Shown: positions 18,283 through 26,956, counted from the stretch's first letter. The stretch: 64,000 nucleotides of DNA from Alphaproteobacteria bacterium (GCA_017539265.1 JAFYHG010000025.1:1-64000), one strand, 5' to 3'. Numbers and translations are program-made. Notes: generated from the letters alone by a model not told the origin.

Positions 18283-18298
18283 TGGTATTATAATACCA
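18283..18298. promoter_or_regulatory. Perfect 16-bp palindrome containing TATAAT on both strands
   Basis: TGGTATTATAATACCA lies about 100 bp upstream of rplM, in the gap between divergent genes. It could be a regulator site, a symmetrical -10 region, or a short hairpin. No good -35 box is seen at the right distance on either strand. Confidence 0.35.
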
Positions 18299-18431
18299 TC
18301 TTCAAAGTATGCTTAACCCTTTATTTTTCCTTAATTTATTGACCTGATGTAATTTTTTTTCATTTTTTATAATTTTTTTCTGGTATTTTGATTTATTCTG
18401 TTGTATAAGGAGTTATAAATGAGGGATGGGT

Positions 18432-19406
18432 ATGCCAAAAAGCAAAATTAATTTTACAAGGATTTTATGCACCGGATTTATCTGGACAATCCTTTATTTT
18501 ACGGTAATGGATACTTTTGGATGCCATGTCCTGAATTTTAGTCCCCTAAGTCTTTCCGATTGGGGAAAGCGTATCGGTGATTGGCTGAATAGTCGCTGGG
18601 TAATTACAACCGGAAAAGATTGGATGATTTTGTTCATCCTTATCGGATTTTGGCCGATTTACATTATCGGTTGGCGTAAGTTTTATCGATTCAATTGGGG
18701 GCGTATTAAACCCAGATGTTTTCGTAAGAAAGTTATACCGGTTAAATCCTCCGGTGCGGAACCTGTTAAGAAAAACTTTGGCCCTCAAAAGCTCAGGGTT
18801 CAAACATCCGCTCTTTTAAGTGTGCCGGCGGCAGATGCCCAAACGCCGATTGCCCCTTCCACAGGAGGAAATGCAGCGGGTGGTACACCTCCGATGGGTG
18901 ATCAAAATCCTGTTCCTAATCGACCGCCGATTCCTCAATATGAAGACGAAGCCGAGGTTCAGCAAATGTTGGCCCAGACGGCAAATGTTCAAGCCGATTT
19001 CTTCCCGCATGTTTTGCTGGATGGTAAGTATGCTTCCTTTGCAATGTCTACGGAAAAGTTGGCCGCTGTGGTGCGCATTATCAATCGGCCCGAATCAACT
19101 TTTGCCGTGGACACTGAGGTTGATATCAATAGCAGTGATTGGTTTTATGAAAGCGGCCTCATTCAAGCTCCTGCCAAAGATATTATTGCCATTTCTCAAA
19201 ATCTGCAGGCAAATGAACCCGATTCGGTTGCAACTTCGGTTATTTTACTGATGGGCGGACAGTTGTTGAATGTAGAAGAAACATTGGCGTATTTTGAAAA
19301 GAATAATATCATGCTGCTTCGTACGGAATCGGTAGATATTCCCGAAATACCGCTTGTCGGGGATTTTATGCATGATTATTTTGGCTTGCGCTCTGAGGGA
19401 GCTTAA
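18432..19406 (+). CDS. Unknown inner-membrane protein with proline-rich linker
   Basis: I choose the ATG at 18432, six bases after GAGGG; the ATG at 18426 is also possible. The 324-residue product has two N-terminal membrane segments (about residues 10-30 and 58-76), a basic loop, a Pro/Gly/Ala-rich linker (about 130-165) and a soluble acidic C-terminal domain (MSTEKLAAVVRIINR, VDINSSDWFYESG). I do not recognise the domain. Its stop is directly followed by the pgpA start, so the two are co-transcribed and may act together in the membrane. Confidence 0.7.
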   Translation: MPKSKINFTRILCTGFIWTILYFTVMDTFGCHVLNFSPLSLSDWGKRIGDWLNSRWVITTGKDWMILFILIGFWPIYIIGWRKFYRFNWGRIKPRCFRKKVIPVKSSGAEPVKKNFGPQKLRVQTSALLSVPAADAQTPIAPSTGGNAAGGTPPMGDQNPVPNRPPIPQYEDEAEVQQMLAQTANVQADFFPHVLLDGKYASFAMSTEKLAAVVRIINRPESTFAVDTEVDINSSDWFYESGLIQAPAKDIIAISQNLQANEPDSVATSVILLMGGQLLNVEETLAYFEKNNIMLLRTESVDIPEIPLVGDFMHDYFGLRSEGA

Positions 19407-19898
19407 ATGAAGTTTTCAACGCTTAAACGGTCTACACTTACGGAAACAATCGGTTGGATTTTTGCAACTTGGTTCGGCTCCGGTCTGTCGCCCAAAGCAC
19501 CGGGAACGGTTGGCTCATTCTTTTCTTTACCGGTTGTTTTATTTGGGATTTATGGCGGTTATGAAAGTTTACTGGGCGTTATTATTTCTCTTTTCTTCAT
19601 CGGTTGGTGGGCAACCGCAGTGGTTTTAAAGACACAAAAGGAACAAGATCCCGGCTTTGTTGTTATTGATGAAACGGTTGGACAAAGTTTGACTTTTGTA
19701 TTGGCTTTGTCATTAGGCCTTACATGGTGGGGTATTCTCCTTGGCTTTTTGTTGTTTCGCTTTTTTGATATTATTAAGCTTTGGCCTGCTTCATATTTTG
19801 ACGGCCATGTGCATAATGCCTTCGGGGTAATGATGGATGACGTTATCGCCGGTTTTTACGCCGCCATCGCCCTATACGGGATTATGTTTTTGTTATAG
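19407..19898 (+). CDS. pgpA: Phosphatidylglycerophosphatase A
   Basis: A 163-residue membrane enzyme with the PgpA signature FGSGLSPKAPGTVGSF near the N-terminus and DPGFVVIDETVGQ in the middle, both holding conserved acidic residues, plus about four hydrophobic segments. It removes the phosphate from phosphatidylglycerol phosphate in phospholipid synthesis. The ATG follows the stop of the upstream gene with no gap. Confidence 0.9.
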   Translation: MKFSTLKRSTLTETIGWIFATWFGSGLSPKAPGTVGSFFSLPVVLFGIYGGYESLLGVIISLFFIGWWATAVVLKTQKEQDPGFVVIDETVGQSLTFVLALSLGLTWWGILLGFLLFRFFDIIKLWPASYFDGHVHNAFGVMMDDVIAGFYAAIALYGIMFLL

Positions 19899-19899
19899 C

Positions 19900-19928
19900 T
19901 TGCTATTTTTCTTAAAATATGCTATACT
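19900..19928 (+). promoter_or_regulatory. Sigma70 promoter of the 19964 gene
   Basis: TTGCTA at 19900-19905, a 17-nt spacer and TATACT at 19923-19928. The -35 box abuts the pgpA stop codon. Confidence 0.7.
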
Positions 19929-19963
19929 CGGGGCAGTTTTAGAAATTGAATTAAGGAGAAAAT

Positions 19964-20644
19964 ATGCGCCCCTTTACAAAAGCCGTCTTCGAAAGAGAAG
20001 GTAAACTTGTCGTCGGTTCACGATGGACTTTGGAACAAGTACAACAAGCCTATGAAAAGGCCGATAAATTATTGGATTACGTTTCGGAATATAAGGCATT
20101 TGAACACGTTAAAGAATTAGGTCTGGATAAAGTTCATACCGGTTTTAAGGACGGTCTGAAATTTCACCTGGCAAAAGATTTACCTAATAAAGCCCTTCAA
20201 TCCCTAAGCCTGCTTTTTTTCAGGCAATTACTTGATCAAGGCAGGGACGTAATGCGTTTTGCGGCTTGGGCTTATAAGAATAAGTCCGATACTTTTAAGG
20301 GGTACTATGCATCTTCCAAGGCAGCTTTTTTAAAAGACAAATTTCTTCTTCGTGATGTTCCCGTATATAGTTTTTCACCCTTTGATACGGGGGATAATCC
20401 GGCTATTATTCAAGATGAGAAACTATCGCAAATATGTGCCAAGATGTATCATGATTCACAATCGGAATCATATCCGAAAGGGCAGACCATTCCCGGTTAT
20501 ATTTTTTGGATGCGTTCTTCAGCCGGTGATAGGCTTTTCAATGAAATGGTCTGGCTTAGAAAAGTATCTTATGAGGTTGACCCCAAACGCATTGACCATT
20601 CTATTCCACTAATTGCATCACAAATGCAACATACGAATGAATAG
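19964..20644 (+). CDS. Unknown 226-residue cytoplasmic protein
   Basis: No signal peptide or membrane segment is visible. The protein starts with KAVFEREGKLVVGSRWTLEQVQQAYEKAD and is mostly helical, with charged stretches such as AFEHVKELGLDKV and a C-terminal MVWLRKVSYEVDP. AAGGAG precedes the ATG, and it has its own promoter at 19900. I do not recognise the family; codon use matches its neighbours. Confidence 0.7.
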   Translation: MRPFTKAVFEREGKLVVGSRWTLEQVQQAYEKADKLLDYVSEYKAFEHVKELGLDKVHTGFKDGLKFHLAKDLPNKALQSLSLLFFRQLLDQGRDVMRFAAWAYKNKSDTFKGYYASSKAAFLKDKFLLRDVPVYSFSPFDTGDNPAIIQDEKLSQICAKMYHDSQSESYPKGQTIPGYIFWMRSSAGDRLFNEMVWLRKVSYEVDPKRIDHSIPLIASQMQHTNE

Positions 20645-20661
20645 GATAGAATACATAATAA

Positions 20662-21639
20662 TTATTTGAATTTATTTGTTAGATATCGTTTACAGGGGAC
20701 TTGGATGAGGTGATATAATATTATCCCCATAGACCAACTTATAAAAATTCCAATAATAAATAAAAGTATCATACGATTATCACATATTTTTTGAATATAA
20801 GGAAAAAATGGTTTACGGTACCACAATCCGTGAGTCATATAAATCGGAAAAACGTAAATTGAAATGGTTGTAAATATTTTTTTATTTAGAAAGGAGCCAA
20901 TATATCCTTTTTTTAAAGAAAATGAAATAATTAAAATGCCCATCAACAACATAATTGCAACAACATTTTGAACTTTGTATGTCGAAAAAAGTATTTTAAT
21001 TAAATACAGAAGAACGCTGGCTTCAAAGGCCGTTGCAATTATAGATTTTTTTTGTTTATTATATGATGGAATAACTTTTATAAATTCTGCACAAAAATAT
21101 CCTATTGAAATACTTGAAAAACCTCTGCAAAGATGTTTTAACTGATATGTATCTTTAACATTATTAACAATAAAAATTAAAGAAGCAAATGTCAGAATCC
21201 CTAATATTAAGTTCGTTACCTTTTCTGGGATATTTTTTCTTAAACAGAAAATGAACAATAGTTCCCAAAAAAGAACCGATATAAACCACGCGGGTCTATT
21301 ATATCCCCCTCCATCAGAATATAATCCAGTACGTTGGAGGAGGAATAAATCAGCTAGCAACTTTTGTATATGAAATTTACCGAAGATACTTAAAGTTGTT
21401 GATGTAAAAATTAATAAAGGTAAAAAAAACGTTAATTTGCTGCGAATAAAGTCGATAACTGTCTTTGTTTTATCATAACTGATGTTAAAAACAAAGCCAG
21501 AAATAATAAAAAATAACTCAACAGCGTATCCCCCGCTATTCCAAATTCCTGTTTCCATATGATAAAAATGGTGTATTATTATTGCATTAATGAAAATAAT
21601 TCTTAAAAAATCAATATTATGATAACGTTCCTTTTCCAT
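20662..21639 (-). CDS. Acyltransferase-3 family membrane O-acyltransferase
   Basis: This 325-residue polytopic protein opens with RYHNIDFLRIIFINAIIIHHFYH, the acyltransferase-3 motif whose histidine is needed for catalysis, and continues with GGYAVELFFIISGFVFNISY and about nine more hydrophobic helices. Relatives add acetyl groups to cell-surface or exopolysaccharide sugars. It is clearly more AT-rich than the housekeeping genes and has no operon partner, which points to acquisition by transfer. rfbC lies next to it, divergently, which fits a surface-sugar role. Confidence 0.85.
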   Translation of the reverse strand: MEKERYHNIDFLRIIFINAIIIHHFYHMETGIWNSGGYAVELFFIISGFVFNISYDKTKTVIDFIRSKLTFFLPLLIFTSTTLSIFGKFHIQKLLADLFLLQRTGLYSDGGGYNRPAWFISVLFWELLFIFCLRKNIPEKVTNLILGILTFASLIFIVNNVKDTYQLKHLCRGFSSISIGYFCAEFIKVIPSYNKQKKSIIATAFEASVLLYLIKILFSTYKVQNVVAIMLLMGILIISFSLKKGYIGSFLNKKIFTTISIYVFPIYMTHGLWYRKPFFPYIQKICDNRMILLFIIGIFISWSMGIILYHLIQVPCKRYLTNKFK

Positions 21640-21781
21640 TATATTCTCCCTTAATACTACGAGAGTCAGAATATCAAATTATTTGTAAAAGCGCAATAAA
21701 AATATTTTTTATTACCGTTTAAATGAAAAATATTATTTTAGAAAAATGCATGTTTTCCTATATTTTGAAGAGTAGTAATCA

Positions 21782-21810
21782 TTGACATTTATTATGTAAT
21801 TTTGTATAAT
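21782..21810 (+). promoter_or_regulatory. Consensus sigma70 promoter of rfbC
   Basis: TTGACA at 21782-21787, a 17-nt spacer and TATAAT at 21805-21810. Every consensus base is present. Confidence 0.9.
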
Positions 21811-21844
21811 AAATCCATTAAAATTAGTGTAAAAAAGGATAAGC

Positions 21845-22399
21845 ATGAACTTTATTAAAACAGAGATAGATGGTGTTATTATTGTTGAACCTGAAATACC
21901 TAAGGATCCGCATAACTATACCATTGAAAGCTATAATAAAGTGGAATTTACAAAAAACGGAATTCCTAACCGCTTTGTTCAGGATAACCAATCTTTCTCT
22001 ACTTATGGAGTTGTCCGCGGCCTACATTGTCAGTTAGGTGATAAAGCTCAAGCCAAACTTGTCCGTGTATTGCAAGGTAAAGTTTTGGATGTTGCGGTGG
22101 ATGTTCGTCCCAATTCTCCAACCTTTGGTAAGCATGTGGCGGTAGAGCTATCTGCGGAAAATCGTCGCCAATTATTTATTCCGCGTGATTTTTTACATGG
22201 TTTCTCGGTGCTAAGTACAACAGCAATGTTTGCCTATAAATGCGATAATTTTTATTGTAAGGAAGCTGAATTTGGGATTCGTTATGATGACCCTGAAATA
22301 GGTATTGATTGGCGTGTGCCACCGGAAAAAATAATAACTTCCCCAAAGGACAGATTGGCAAATCGTTTGCAAGACCTCAAAGCCCGCACCCGAGAGTAG
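21845..22399 (+). CDS. rfbC: dTDP-4-dehydrorhamnose 3,5-epimerase family protein
   Basis: This 184-residue RmlC-type cupin has FVQDNQSFSTYGVVRGLHCQ (the family opening, with the catalytic histidine in RGLH), KLVRVLQGKVLDVAVDVR, and IPRDFLHGFSVLS. It should act on a dTDP-hexose for surface polysaccharide. The other rfb genes (rfbA, B, D) are not near, so the exact substrate could differ. It has a perfect sigma70 promoter. The repeat region begins about 30 bases after its stop. Confidence 0.88.
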   Translation: MNFIKTEIDGVIIVEPEIPKDPHNYTIESYNKVEFTKNGIPNRFVQDNQSFSTYGVVRGLHCQLGDKAQAKLVRVLQGKVLDVAVDVRPNSPTFGKHVAVELSAENRRQLFIPRDFLHGFSVLSTTAMFAYKCDNFYCKEAEFGIRYDDPEIGIDWRVPPEKIITSPKDRLANRLQDLKARTRE

Positions 22400-22430
22400 C
22401 GCTTAAAATTCAGTATGTCAATTACACAAT

Positions 22431-22503
22431 TGGGCGAGTGCATGCTATTTTCGAACAAATTTGGATGAGCTAAGAGAGTTGGTAGATAGGATAAAAAATT
22501 TGA
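22431..22503 (+). repeat. Direct repeat B, copy 1
   Basis: This 73-nt block matches 23711-23783 at about 58 of 73 positions without gaps. It starts with TGGGCG, the bases that at the right-hand end of the region belong to the tRNA-Lys 3' end. One frame reads RTNLDEL(R)ELVDRIK in this copy. Confidence 0.75.
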
Positions 22504-22561
22504 CATAAAATAAAAAATATGATACAACCGTTACAGTTTTAAACGATTGAAAGGATACCCT

Positions 22562-22915
22562 ATGCAAAAGAGTTTGGAAAAATTAGCAAAAGAAATACGC
22601 GTTTTAGAACCATTTCAGAGAGAATTAGGTGTGCACGTCTTAAAAGAATATTGTGATAGAATTATTGCTTGTAATAAGGTTAATGCTACCTGTGCCCAAC
22701 GGGATGCACATAGGCTTAAACGTGAGGCGATAGAGGAAACTTTCTGTTATTTAAACAAAGATGTCCTCAGAGATGGAATTAATACTCTTTTGTCACTCCC
22801 CAAAGAAGAAAGAGAAAAGTTCTATGAGGATGTCATTAAAAAGGCACCCCACAAAGTTGGAACATGCCATTATCACCTAGTGACAAATCGACAAATGGAA
22901 CATTTGCCTTTTTAA
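22562..22915 (+). CDS. Small hypothetical protein in the tRNA-Lys accessory region
   Basis: AAAGGA at 22550-22555 supports the ATG at 22562 over earlier codons. The 117-residue product is charged and helical, with three cysteines and the pattern RIIACNKVNATCAQRDAHRLKREAIEETF. It ends in a histidine-rich segment (GTCHYHLVTNRQMEHLPF). No family recognised. It stands alone between repeat B copy 1 and the next cassette gene and is AT-rich, consistent with transferred DNA. Confidence 0.6.
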   Translation: MQKSLEKLAKEIRVLEPFQRELGVHVLKEYCDRIIACNKVNATCAQRDAHRLKREAIEETFCYLNKDVLRDGINTLLSLPKEEREKFYEDVIKKAPHKVGTCHYHLVTNRQMEHLPF

Positions 22916-23131
22916 GTTTTGTATAGCAAGTTCGAAACTGTCAAATATGGGCAGTTTTTAATTTTGGTATTTTCAAATAAATGTGAATGAGTTGATGAAT
23001 CTGAGCAAATGAATAAATTCAAAATATCAAAAATAAGCTTTGAATTTTTCCCAGTGGGGAAAAAGTGATAAAATTGTTGACTCCAATAAAGAAAATATGA
23101 TAGAATTATTCAATAATCTTGAGGACAAAAT

Positions 23132-23551
23132 ATGAACTTAATTGAAAAGAAACCAGTTGTTTTTACAGCGCAATCAAAAAAGAATTTTTTTATGAGAATG
23201 CTTGTTTGTAAATATGTTTTTGAACATGGAGGCGTGCCGCTTAACCCTTTTAATGTATTTGGATATTTTCTATATGAACTTGTGGACAGAGATTTAGTCC
23301 GTAATGGAAATAATAATTTGATTAATCGCTCAGATGAAGTATGGTTTTTTGGAGAAATTGCTGATGGTTGCATTTCTGAGATAGAGTACGCGATGGAATT
23401 AGGAAAAAAGATTGCTTTTTATAAAATGGGCTCTACCTACCAATCAATAGAAAAATGTACAATTGATGAATTGATTTTTGAAGATGAAGTGACGGTAGAT
23501 ACTGAAAAGTTGAAACAAAAAATAAAAGAATATCCGTATGTTAGTCTCTGA
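23132..23551 (+). CDS. Nucleoside 2-deoxyribosyltransferase/SLOG-like small protein
   Basis: The 139-residue protein has the pattern KYVFEHGGVPLNPFN, YELVDRDLVRNGNNNLINRSDEVWFFG and ADGCISEIEYAMELGKKIAFYKM. This layout (early Pro-Asn motif, an acidic 'DEVW.FG' strand, then a SEI..A..LGK helix) is that of the nucleoside 2-deoxyribosyltransferase-like fold (DUF7768 type). Relatives bind or process nucleotides; a defence or stress role is possible but not shown. It stands alone in the accessory region and is followed by a terminator. Confidence 0.65.
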   Translation: MNLIEKKPVVFTAQSKKNFFMRMLVCKYVFEHGGVPLNPFNVFGYFLYELVDRDLVRNGNNNLINRSDEVWFFGEIADGCISEIEYAMELGKKIAFYKMGSTYQSIEKCTIDELIFEDEVTVDTEKLKQKIKEYPYVSL

Positions 23552-23582
23552 TAAACTTTTCAGATAAGAGAGAGACTTTTTT
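23544..23582 (+). terminator. Terminator after the deoxyribosyltransferase-like gene
   Basis: GTCTCT at 23544-23549 pairs with AGAGAC at 23571-23576, followed by six T. The stem overlaps the stop codon. Confidence 0.5.
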
Positions 23583-23597
23583 AGATTTTACTTTAAG

Positions 23598-23716
23598 AGT
23601 TCGAAAATGCTTAAAATTTAGCCATTTTTGAAAATCTTATCTTCGAACTAGTACAAGCGCTTGGAAACAAAAGAAAAAGCCACAGATTAAACGGTGGCTG
23701 TTACAAATGGTGGGCG
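23598..23716 (+). repeat. Direct repeat A, copy 1
   Basis: This 119-nt block aligns without gaps to 24225-24343 with about 90 identical positions. It includes a copy of the tRNA-Lys terminator hairpin (AGCCAC/GTGGCT) and ends in TGGTGGGCG, the reverse complement of the tRNA-Lys acceptor end with CCA. Here no tRNA follows; repeat B copy 2 does. Confidence 0.8.
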
Positions 23717-23783
23717 AATGTACGCTATCTTCGAACAAATTTGGATGAACTAATGGAATTGACAGAAAGGATAAAGGTATTGA
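23711..23783 (+). repeat. Direct repeat B, copy 2
   Basis: About 79% identical to 22431-22503. It begins within the last six bases of repeat A copy 1. One frame reads RTNLDELMELTERIKVL and ends in a stop at 23792-23794. Confidence 0.75.
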
Positions 23784-23802
23784 ATTTAAGATAGATTAAT
23801 AC

Positions 23803-24153
23803 TTACAATATCATTCCTGTTTTATCTTCTACGGGTGGTAAAACTTTCTCTCCTTTTTCGTCAAAATATTCCCAATCTTTCATCTTAATTGGGGGAATAG
23901 TATTGCGCCAATGGCCTCGCGCACTAACAGTTCCATTTTCATGGTAGCTTTCTTCAAAAACAGATTCGTCAGAAATATCATGCATAATAGATTTACTTTT
24001 TATTTTTCCTGATTCATAAAAAGTATATATTCCTGTTGTACCATCTGAAAATTTCACATTAATTTGAGTTTCCGGATCCTTTTGGGAATCAGGAATATAT
24101 TTATCATTGTACGGAAGCTTGACTTTCAGATCAATTATTTTATATTTTGACAT
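23803..24153 (-). CDS. Small MORN_2-like repeat protein
   Basis: AAGGAG stands before the ATG. The 116-residue product has no signal peptide. It shows short antiparallel repeats of the type found in YwqK/MORN_2 proteins: GIYTFYESGKIKSKSIMH, EESYHENGTVSARGHWRN and DWEYFDEKGEKV. Such repeats occur in antitoxin-like and surface proteins. It is the only gene between repeat B copy 2 and repeat A copy 2. A larger MORN_2-like protein is at 45183-46115. Confidence 0.6.
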   Translation of the reverse strand: MSKYKIIDLKVKLPYNDKYIPDSQKDPETQINVKFSDGTTGIYTFYESGKIKSKSIMHDISDESVFEESYHENGTVSARGHWRNTIPPIKMKDWEYFDEKGEKVLPPVEDKTGMIL

Positions 24154-24224
24154 TTTTTATCTCCTTGAACTAAAGTAATAACTTAGCGAGTGTAACATAA
24201 ATTATAGTGTAATGCAATACATAA

Positions 24225-24334
24225 AGTTCGATAATGATGAAAAAATAGCCTTTTTCAAAAATCGTGCTTTCGAACTCGTGCAGCGCCTTGTAAAATAAAG
24301 AAAAAGCCACCTATTTTAAGGTGGCTGTATTAAA

Positions 24335-24343
<9 letters not shown>
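24225..24343 (+). repeat. Direct repeat A, copy 2 (runs into tRNA-Lys)
   Basis: This copy carries the working terminator of tRNA-Lys and its last nine bases are the tRNA 3' end itself. One frame reads FFKNRAFELVQRLVK and then stops; copy 1 keeps FELVQ.L with third-base changes. Confidence 0.8.
24297..24326 (-). terminator. Intrinsic terminator of tRNA-Lys
   Basis: On the minus strand AGCCACCT pairs with AGGTGGCT around a 6-nt loop and is followed by TTTTTCTTT. Confidence 0.8.
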
Positions 24344-24410
<67 letters not shown>

Positions 24411-24540
24411 CCAAGTAACGCGCATTATACAAAAATCATTTTTGATTGTCAAGATATTTTCACTTTCTTCAAAAAATTTTTAACCCAAAGGGGGTATACC
24501 CCCATAAAATCGGACTTTAAATAAAAATTGATAAAAAGTC

Positions 24541-24568
24541 TTGACAAAATCAAAAAATGCGCTAGAAT
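24541..24568 (+). promoter_or_regulatory. Sigma70 promoter of the 24594 gene
   Basis: TTGACA at 24541-24546, a 16-nt spacer and TAGAAT at 24563-24568. Confidence 0.8.
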
Positions 24569-24593
24569 AATCTCTTGTTAAAGGAGATTTTTT

Positions 24594-24866
24594 ATGCCAA
24601 ATAATATGAATGCAAACGAAGAAACAGATAGTAAAGCTTTTTCAAAGGCGTTGGACGTAGCCGTTCCTGATGCCCGTACTTTTAGGGGCTTAAAACCGCG
24701 CCAAAGACAGGAATTAATGGCGATGTATCAATGGCTGCAACAAAATGAGCCCGATTTTCAAGATCCCATGGCGGCAATGCGTCGGGATCCGAATACACCG
24801 CGCTTAATCCGTAAGGCGACTCATCGTAAAAAATCACCGCGCAGCCATCATCGGCAACATTATTAA
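24594..24866 (+). CDS. Small basic hypothetical protein
   Basis: The 90-residue product has an acidic start, a helical centre ([29 protein letters not shown]) and a very basic, His/Arg-rich tail ([17 protein letters not shown]). It is cytoplasmic; the tail could bind nucleic acid, but that is a guess. A strong promoter and AAAGGAG before the ATG support expression. Its stop overlaps the convergent dnaJ stop by 4 nt. Confidence 0.7.
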   Translation: MPNNMNANEETDSKAFSKALDVAVPDARTFRGLKPRQRQELMAMYQWLQQNEPDFQDPMAAMRRDPNTPRLIRKATHRKKSPRSHHRQHY

Positions 24867-25993
24867 AGTCCCTGCCAAATCTTCTTGATTTTCGTCAGGA
24901 AATCATCACACGCGGATTGGTTGTTTTTGCCGGCTTGTTCAAATTCTTGTAACAGCTCTTTTTGTCGAGCGTTCAGGTTCGTGGGTGTTTCTACTTGAAA
25001 GATAACATACAGGTCCCCAAAACTGTTCGCCCGCAAAACAGGCATACCTTTCCCTTTAATCTTTGTTTGCGCACCGGTCTGCAGCCCCGCTTTTATCTTA
25101 ACCTTTTCACCTTTACCATCCATCGTCGGGACAAGGATTTCTCCGCCCAAGGCCGCCGTCGTCATCGGTACCGGCACCTCGCAATACAGATCCGCCCCGT
25201 CGCGTTTAAAGATCGGATGTTCCTTCACGGATATAAAGACATATAAATCGCCGGCCTCACCACCGTTCATAGCCGCATCACCTTCGCCCGATAGCCGCAT
25301 CCGTACACCGGTATCCACACCGGCCGGAATATTAACTTCCAACGTCCGCTTTTTCCGAATACGCCCTGTTCCTTTACAATCGGGGCAGGGGTCCTTAACG
25401 GTTTTTCCCCGTCCGTGACAGACCGGACACTCTGTTTCCATAACAAAGAAACCTTGCCGTGTCTGAACATGCCCACGCCCGTTACAAGTCGGGCAAGTCG
25501 TTAAATTCTTACCGCCTTGACCATCGCATTTTTCACACTTGACATAATTTTCAACCTGAATGTTCTTTTTAAGGCCTGTATACGCTTCCGCCAGATCAAT
25601 TTCCAGATTATACCTTAAATCATCGCCCCGTGTGGTTTGCGGGCCACCCCGCCTTCTGCCACCGCCGAAAGCACTAAAGACTTCATCAAAAATGTTTTCA
25701 AATCCGGCACCGCCAAAGTCAAAACCGCCAAATCCTTGACCAAAACCGCCGTTGCCGCCGTTCATACCGTTCACAAAAGCATCATGCCCGTATCGGTCAT
25801 AGGCCGCCCGTTTTTGTTCATCTTTTAAAACTTCATAGGCTTCATTAATTTCTTTGAACTTTTTTTCGGCTTCCGGATCATCGGGATGATAGTCCGGATG
25901 GCAGGCTTTTGCCTTAACACGAAAAGCCCGCTTGATATCATCAAACGAGGCCGATTGGGTCACGCCCAAAACTTCATAATAACTTTGACTCAA
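24863..25993 (-). CDS. dnaJ: Chaperone DnaJ (Hsp40)
   Basis: The 376-residue protein has the J domain (residues 4-70, with HPD in [11 protein letters not shown]), a Gly/Phe-rich linker (about 75-120), and four zinc motifs: [25 protein letters not shown] and CPDCKGTG. A two-part C-terminal substrate-binding domain follows. It stimulates the DnaK ATPase and delivers unfolded clients. It lies downstream of dnaK as usual, but a terminator stands between them, so it probably also has its own promoter. Confidence 0.97.
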   Translation of the reverse strand: MSQSYYEVLGVTQSASFDDIKRAFRVKAKACHPDYHPDDPEAEKKFKEINEAYEVLKDEQKRAAYDRYGHDAFVNGMNGGNGGFGQGFGGFDFGGAGFENIFDEVFSAFGGGRRRGGPQTTRGDDLRYNLEIDLAEAYTGLKKNIQVENYVKCEKCDGQGGKNLTTCPTCNGRGHVQTRQGFFVMETECPVCHGRGKTVKDPCPDCKGTGRIRKKRTLEVNIPAGVDTGVRMRLSGEGDAAMNGGEAGDLYVFISVKEHPIFKRDGADLYCEVPVPMTTAALGGEILVPTMDGKGEKVKIKAGLQTGAQTKIKGKGMPVLRANSFGDLYVIFQVETPTNLNARQKELLQEFEQAGKNNQSACDDFLTKIKKIWQGL

Positions 25994-26048
25994 AATTTAT
26001 CCGCCAAATTCACTCCCTGCTGTCTCATCAAAAGGGTCCCTCAACCCG

Positions 26049-26080
26049 AAAAAAGCCTGACGGGCTCTTCACCCGTCAGG
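26049..26080 (-). terminator. Intrinsic terminator of dnaK
   Basis: On the minus strand CCTGACGGG pairs perfectly with CCCGTCAGG (26056-26080), followed by CTTTTTT. Confidence 0.85.
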
Positions 26081-26089
26081 TCTACCATC

Positions 26090-26953
26090 TTATTTCTTCA
26101 CTTCTTCAAAGTCGGCATCGACAACCGTGTCGTCATCTTTTTTGGATTCTTCCGCCGGTTGTTTACCACCCGAAGCCGCCGCTGCATCGGCCTGTTGCTT
26201 ATACATGGCTTCACCCATTTTCATGGAAGTCTGCATTAAGGCTTCTGTCTTTTCTTTGATCTTATCACCATCGTTGCTGTCCAAAACATCTTTTAATTCT
26301 TGAATAGCTTTTTCAATGGCTTCCTTATCCGCAGCCGGTACTTTCCCTTCGTTTTCCTTAAGGGTCTTTTCCGTCGTGTGGATAAGGGCATCTGCATGAT
26401 TCTTTGCTTCAATGGTCTCTTTGGTCTTTTTATCTTCCTCGGCATGAGCTTCGGCATCTTTAACCATCTGTTCAATATCTGAATCCTTAAGTCCACCGGA
26501 CGCCTGAATGCGAATATTCTGTTCTTTGCCGGTTGCCTTATCTTTCGCCGACACGTTCACAATACCATTGGCATCAATGTCGAAACTGACCTCGATTTGC
26601 GGCATACCGCGTGGGGCAGGGGGAATACCGACCAAGTCGAATTGACCCAGTAATTTATTATCCCGCGCCATTTCACGTTCACCTTGGAAAACCCGAATGG
26701 TAACGGCTGTTTGTCCGTCTTCCGCCGTTGAAAAGACTTGTGATTTCTTTGTCGGAATGGTTGTGTTTCGATCAATTAAACGTGTAAACACACCGCCCAA
26801 TGTTTCAATCCCGAGGGAAAGGGGTGTCACGTCCAAAAGCAAGACATCCTTCACATCACCCTTTAACACACCGCCCTGAATGGCTGCACCCGTGGCCACC
26901 ACTTCATCAGGGTTCACGCCTTTATGCGGTTCTTTGCCAAAGAAGTCTTTCAC
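26090..26953 (-). CDS. dnaK: Chaperone DnaK, C-terminal part (downstream of an in-frame stop)
   Basis: This 287-codon frame continues DnaK exactly in phase after the TAA at 26957-26959. It covers the end of the nucleotide-binding domain ([21 protein letters not shown]), the linker [18 protein letters not shown], the substrate-binding beta domain and helical lid, and the normal acidic end ([15 protein letters not shown]). A GTG at 26951-26953 could start translation but has no clear ribosome site. Two extra codons (TAA, ATT) separate it from the N-terminal part; together they make a normal 634-residue DnaK. It is therefore one gene broken by a nonsense codon, or a sequence error. Confidence 0.85.
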   Translation of the reverse strand: MKDFFGKEPHKGVNPDEVVATGAAIQGGVLKGDVKDVLLLDVTPLSLGIETLGGVFTRLIDRNTTIPTKKSQVFSTAEDGQTAVTIRVFQGEREMARDNKLLGQFDLVGIPPAPRGMPQIEVSFDIDANGIVNVSAKDKATGKEQNIRIQASGGLKDSDIEQMVKDAEAHAEEDKKTKETIEAKNHADALIHTTEKTLKENEGKVPAADKEAIEKAIQELKDVLDSNDGDKIKEKTEALMQTSMKMGEAMYKQQADAAAASGGKQPAEESKKDDDTVVDADFEEVKK

Positions 26954-26956
26954 AAT

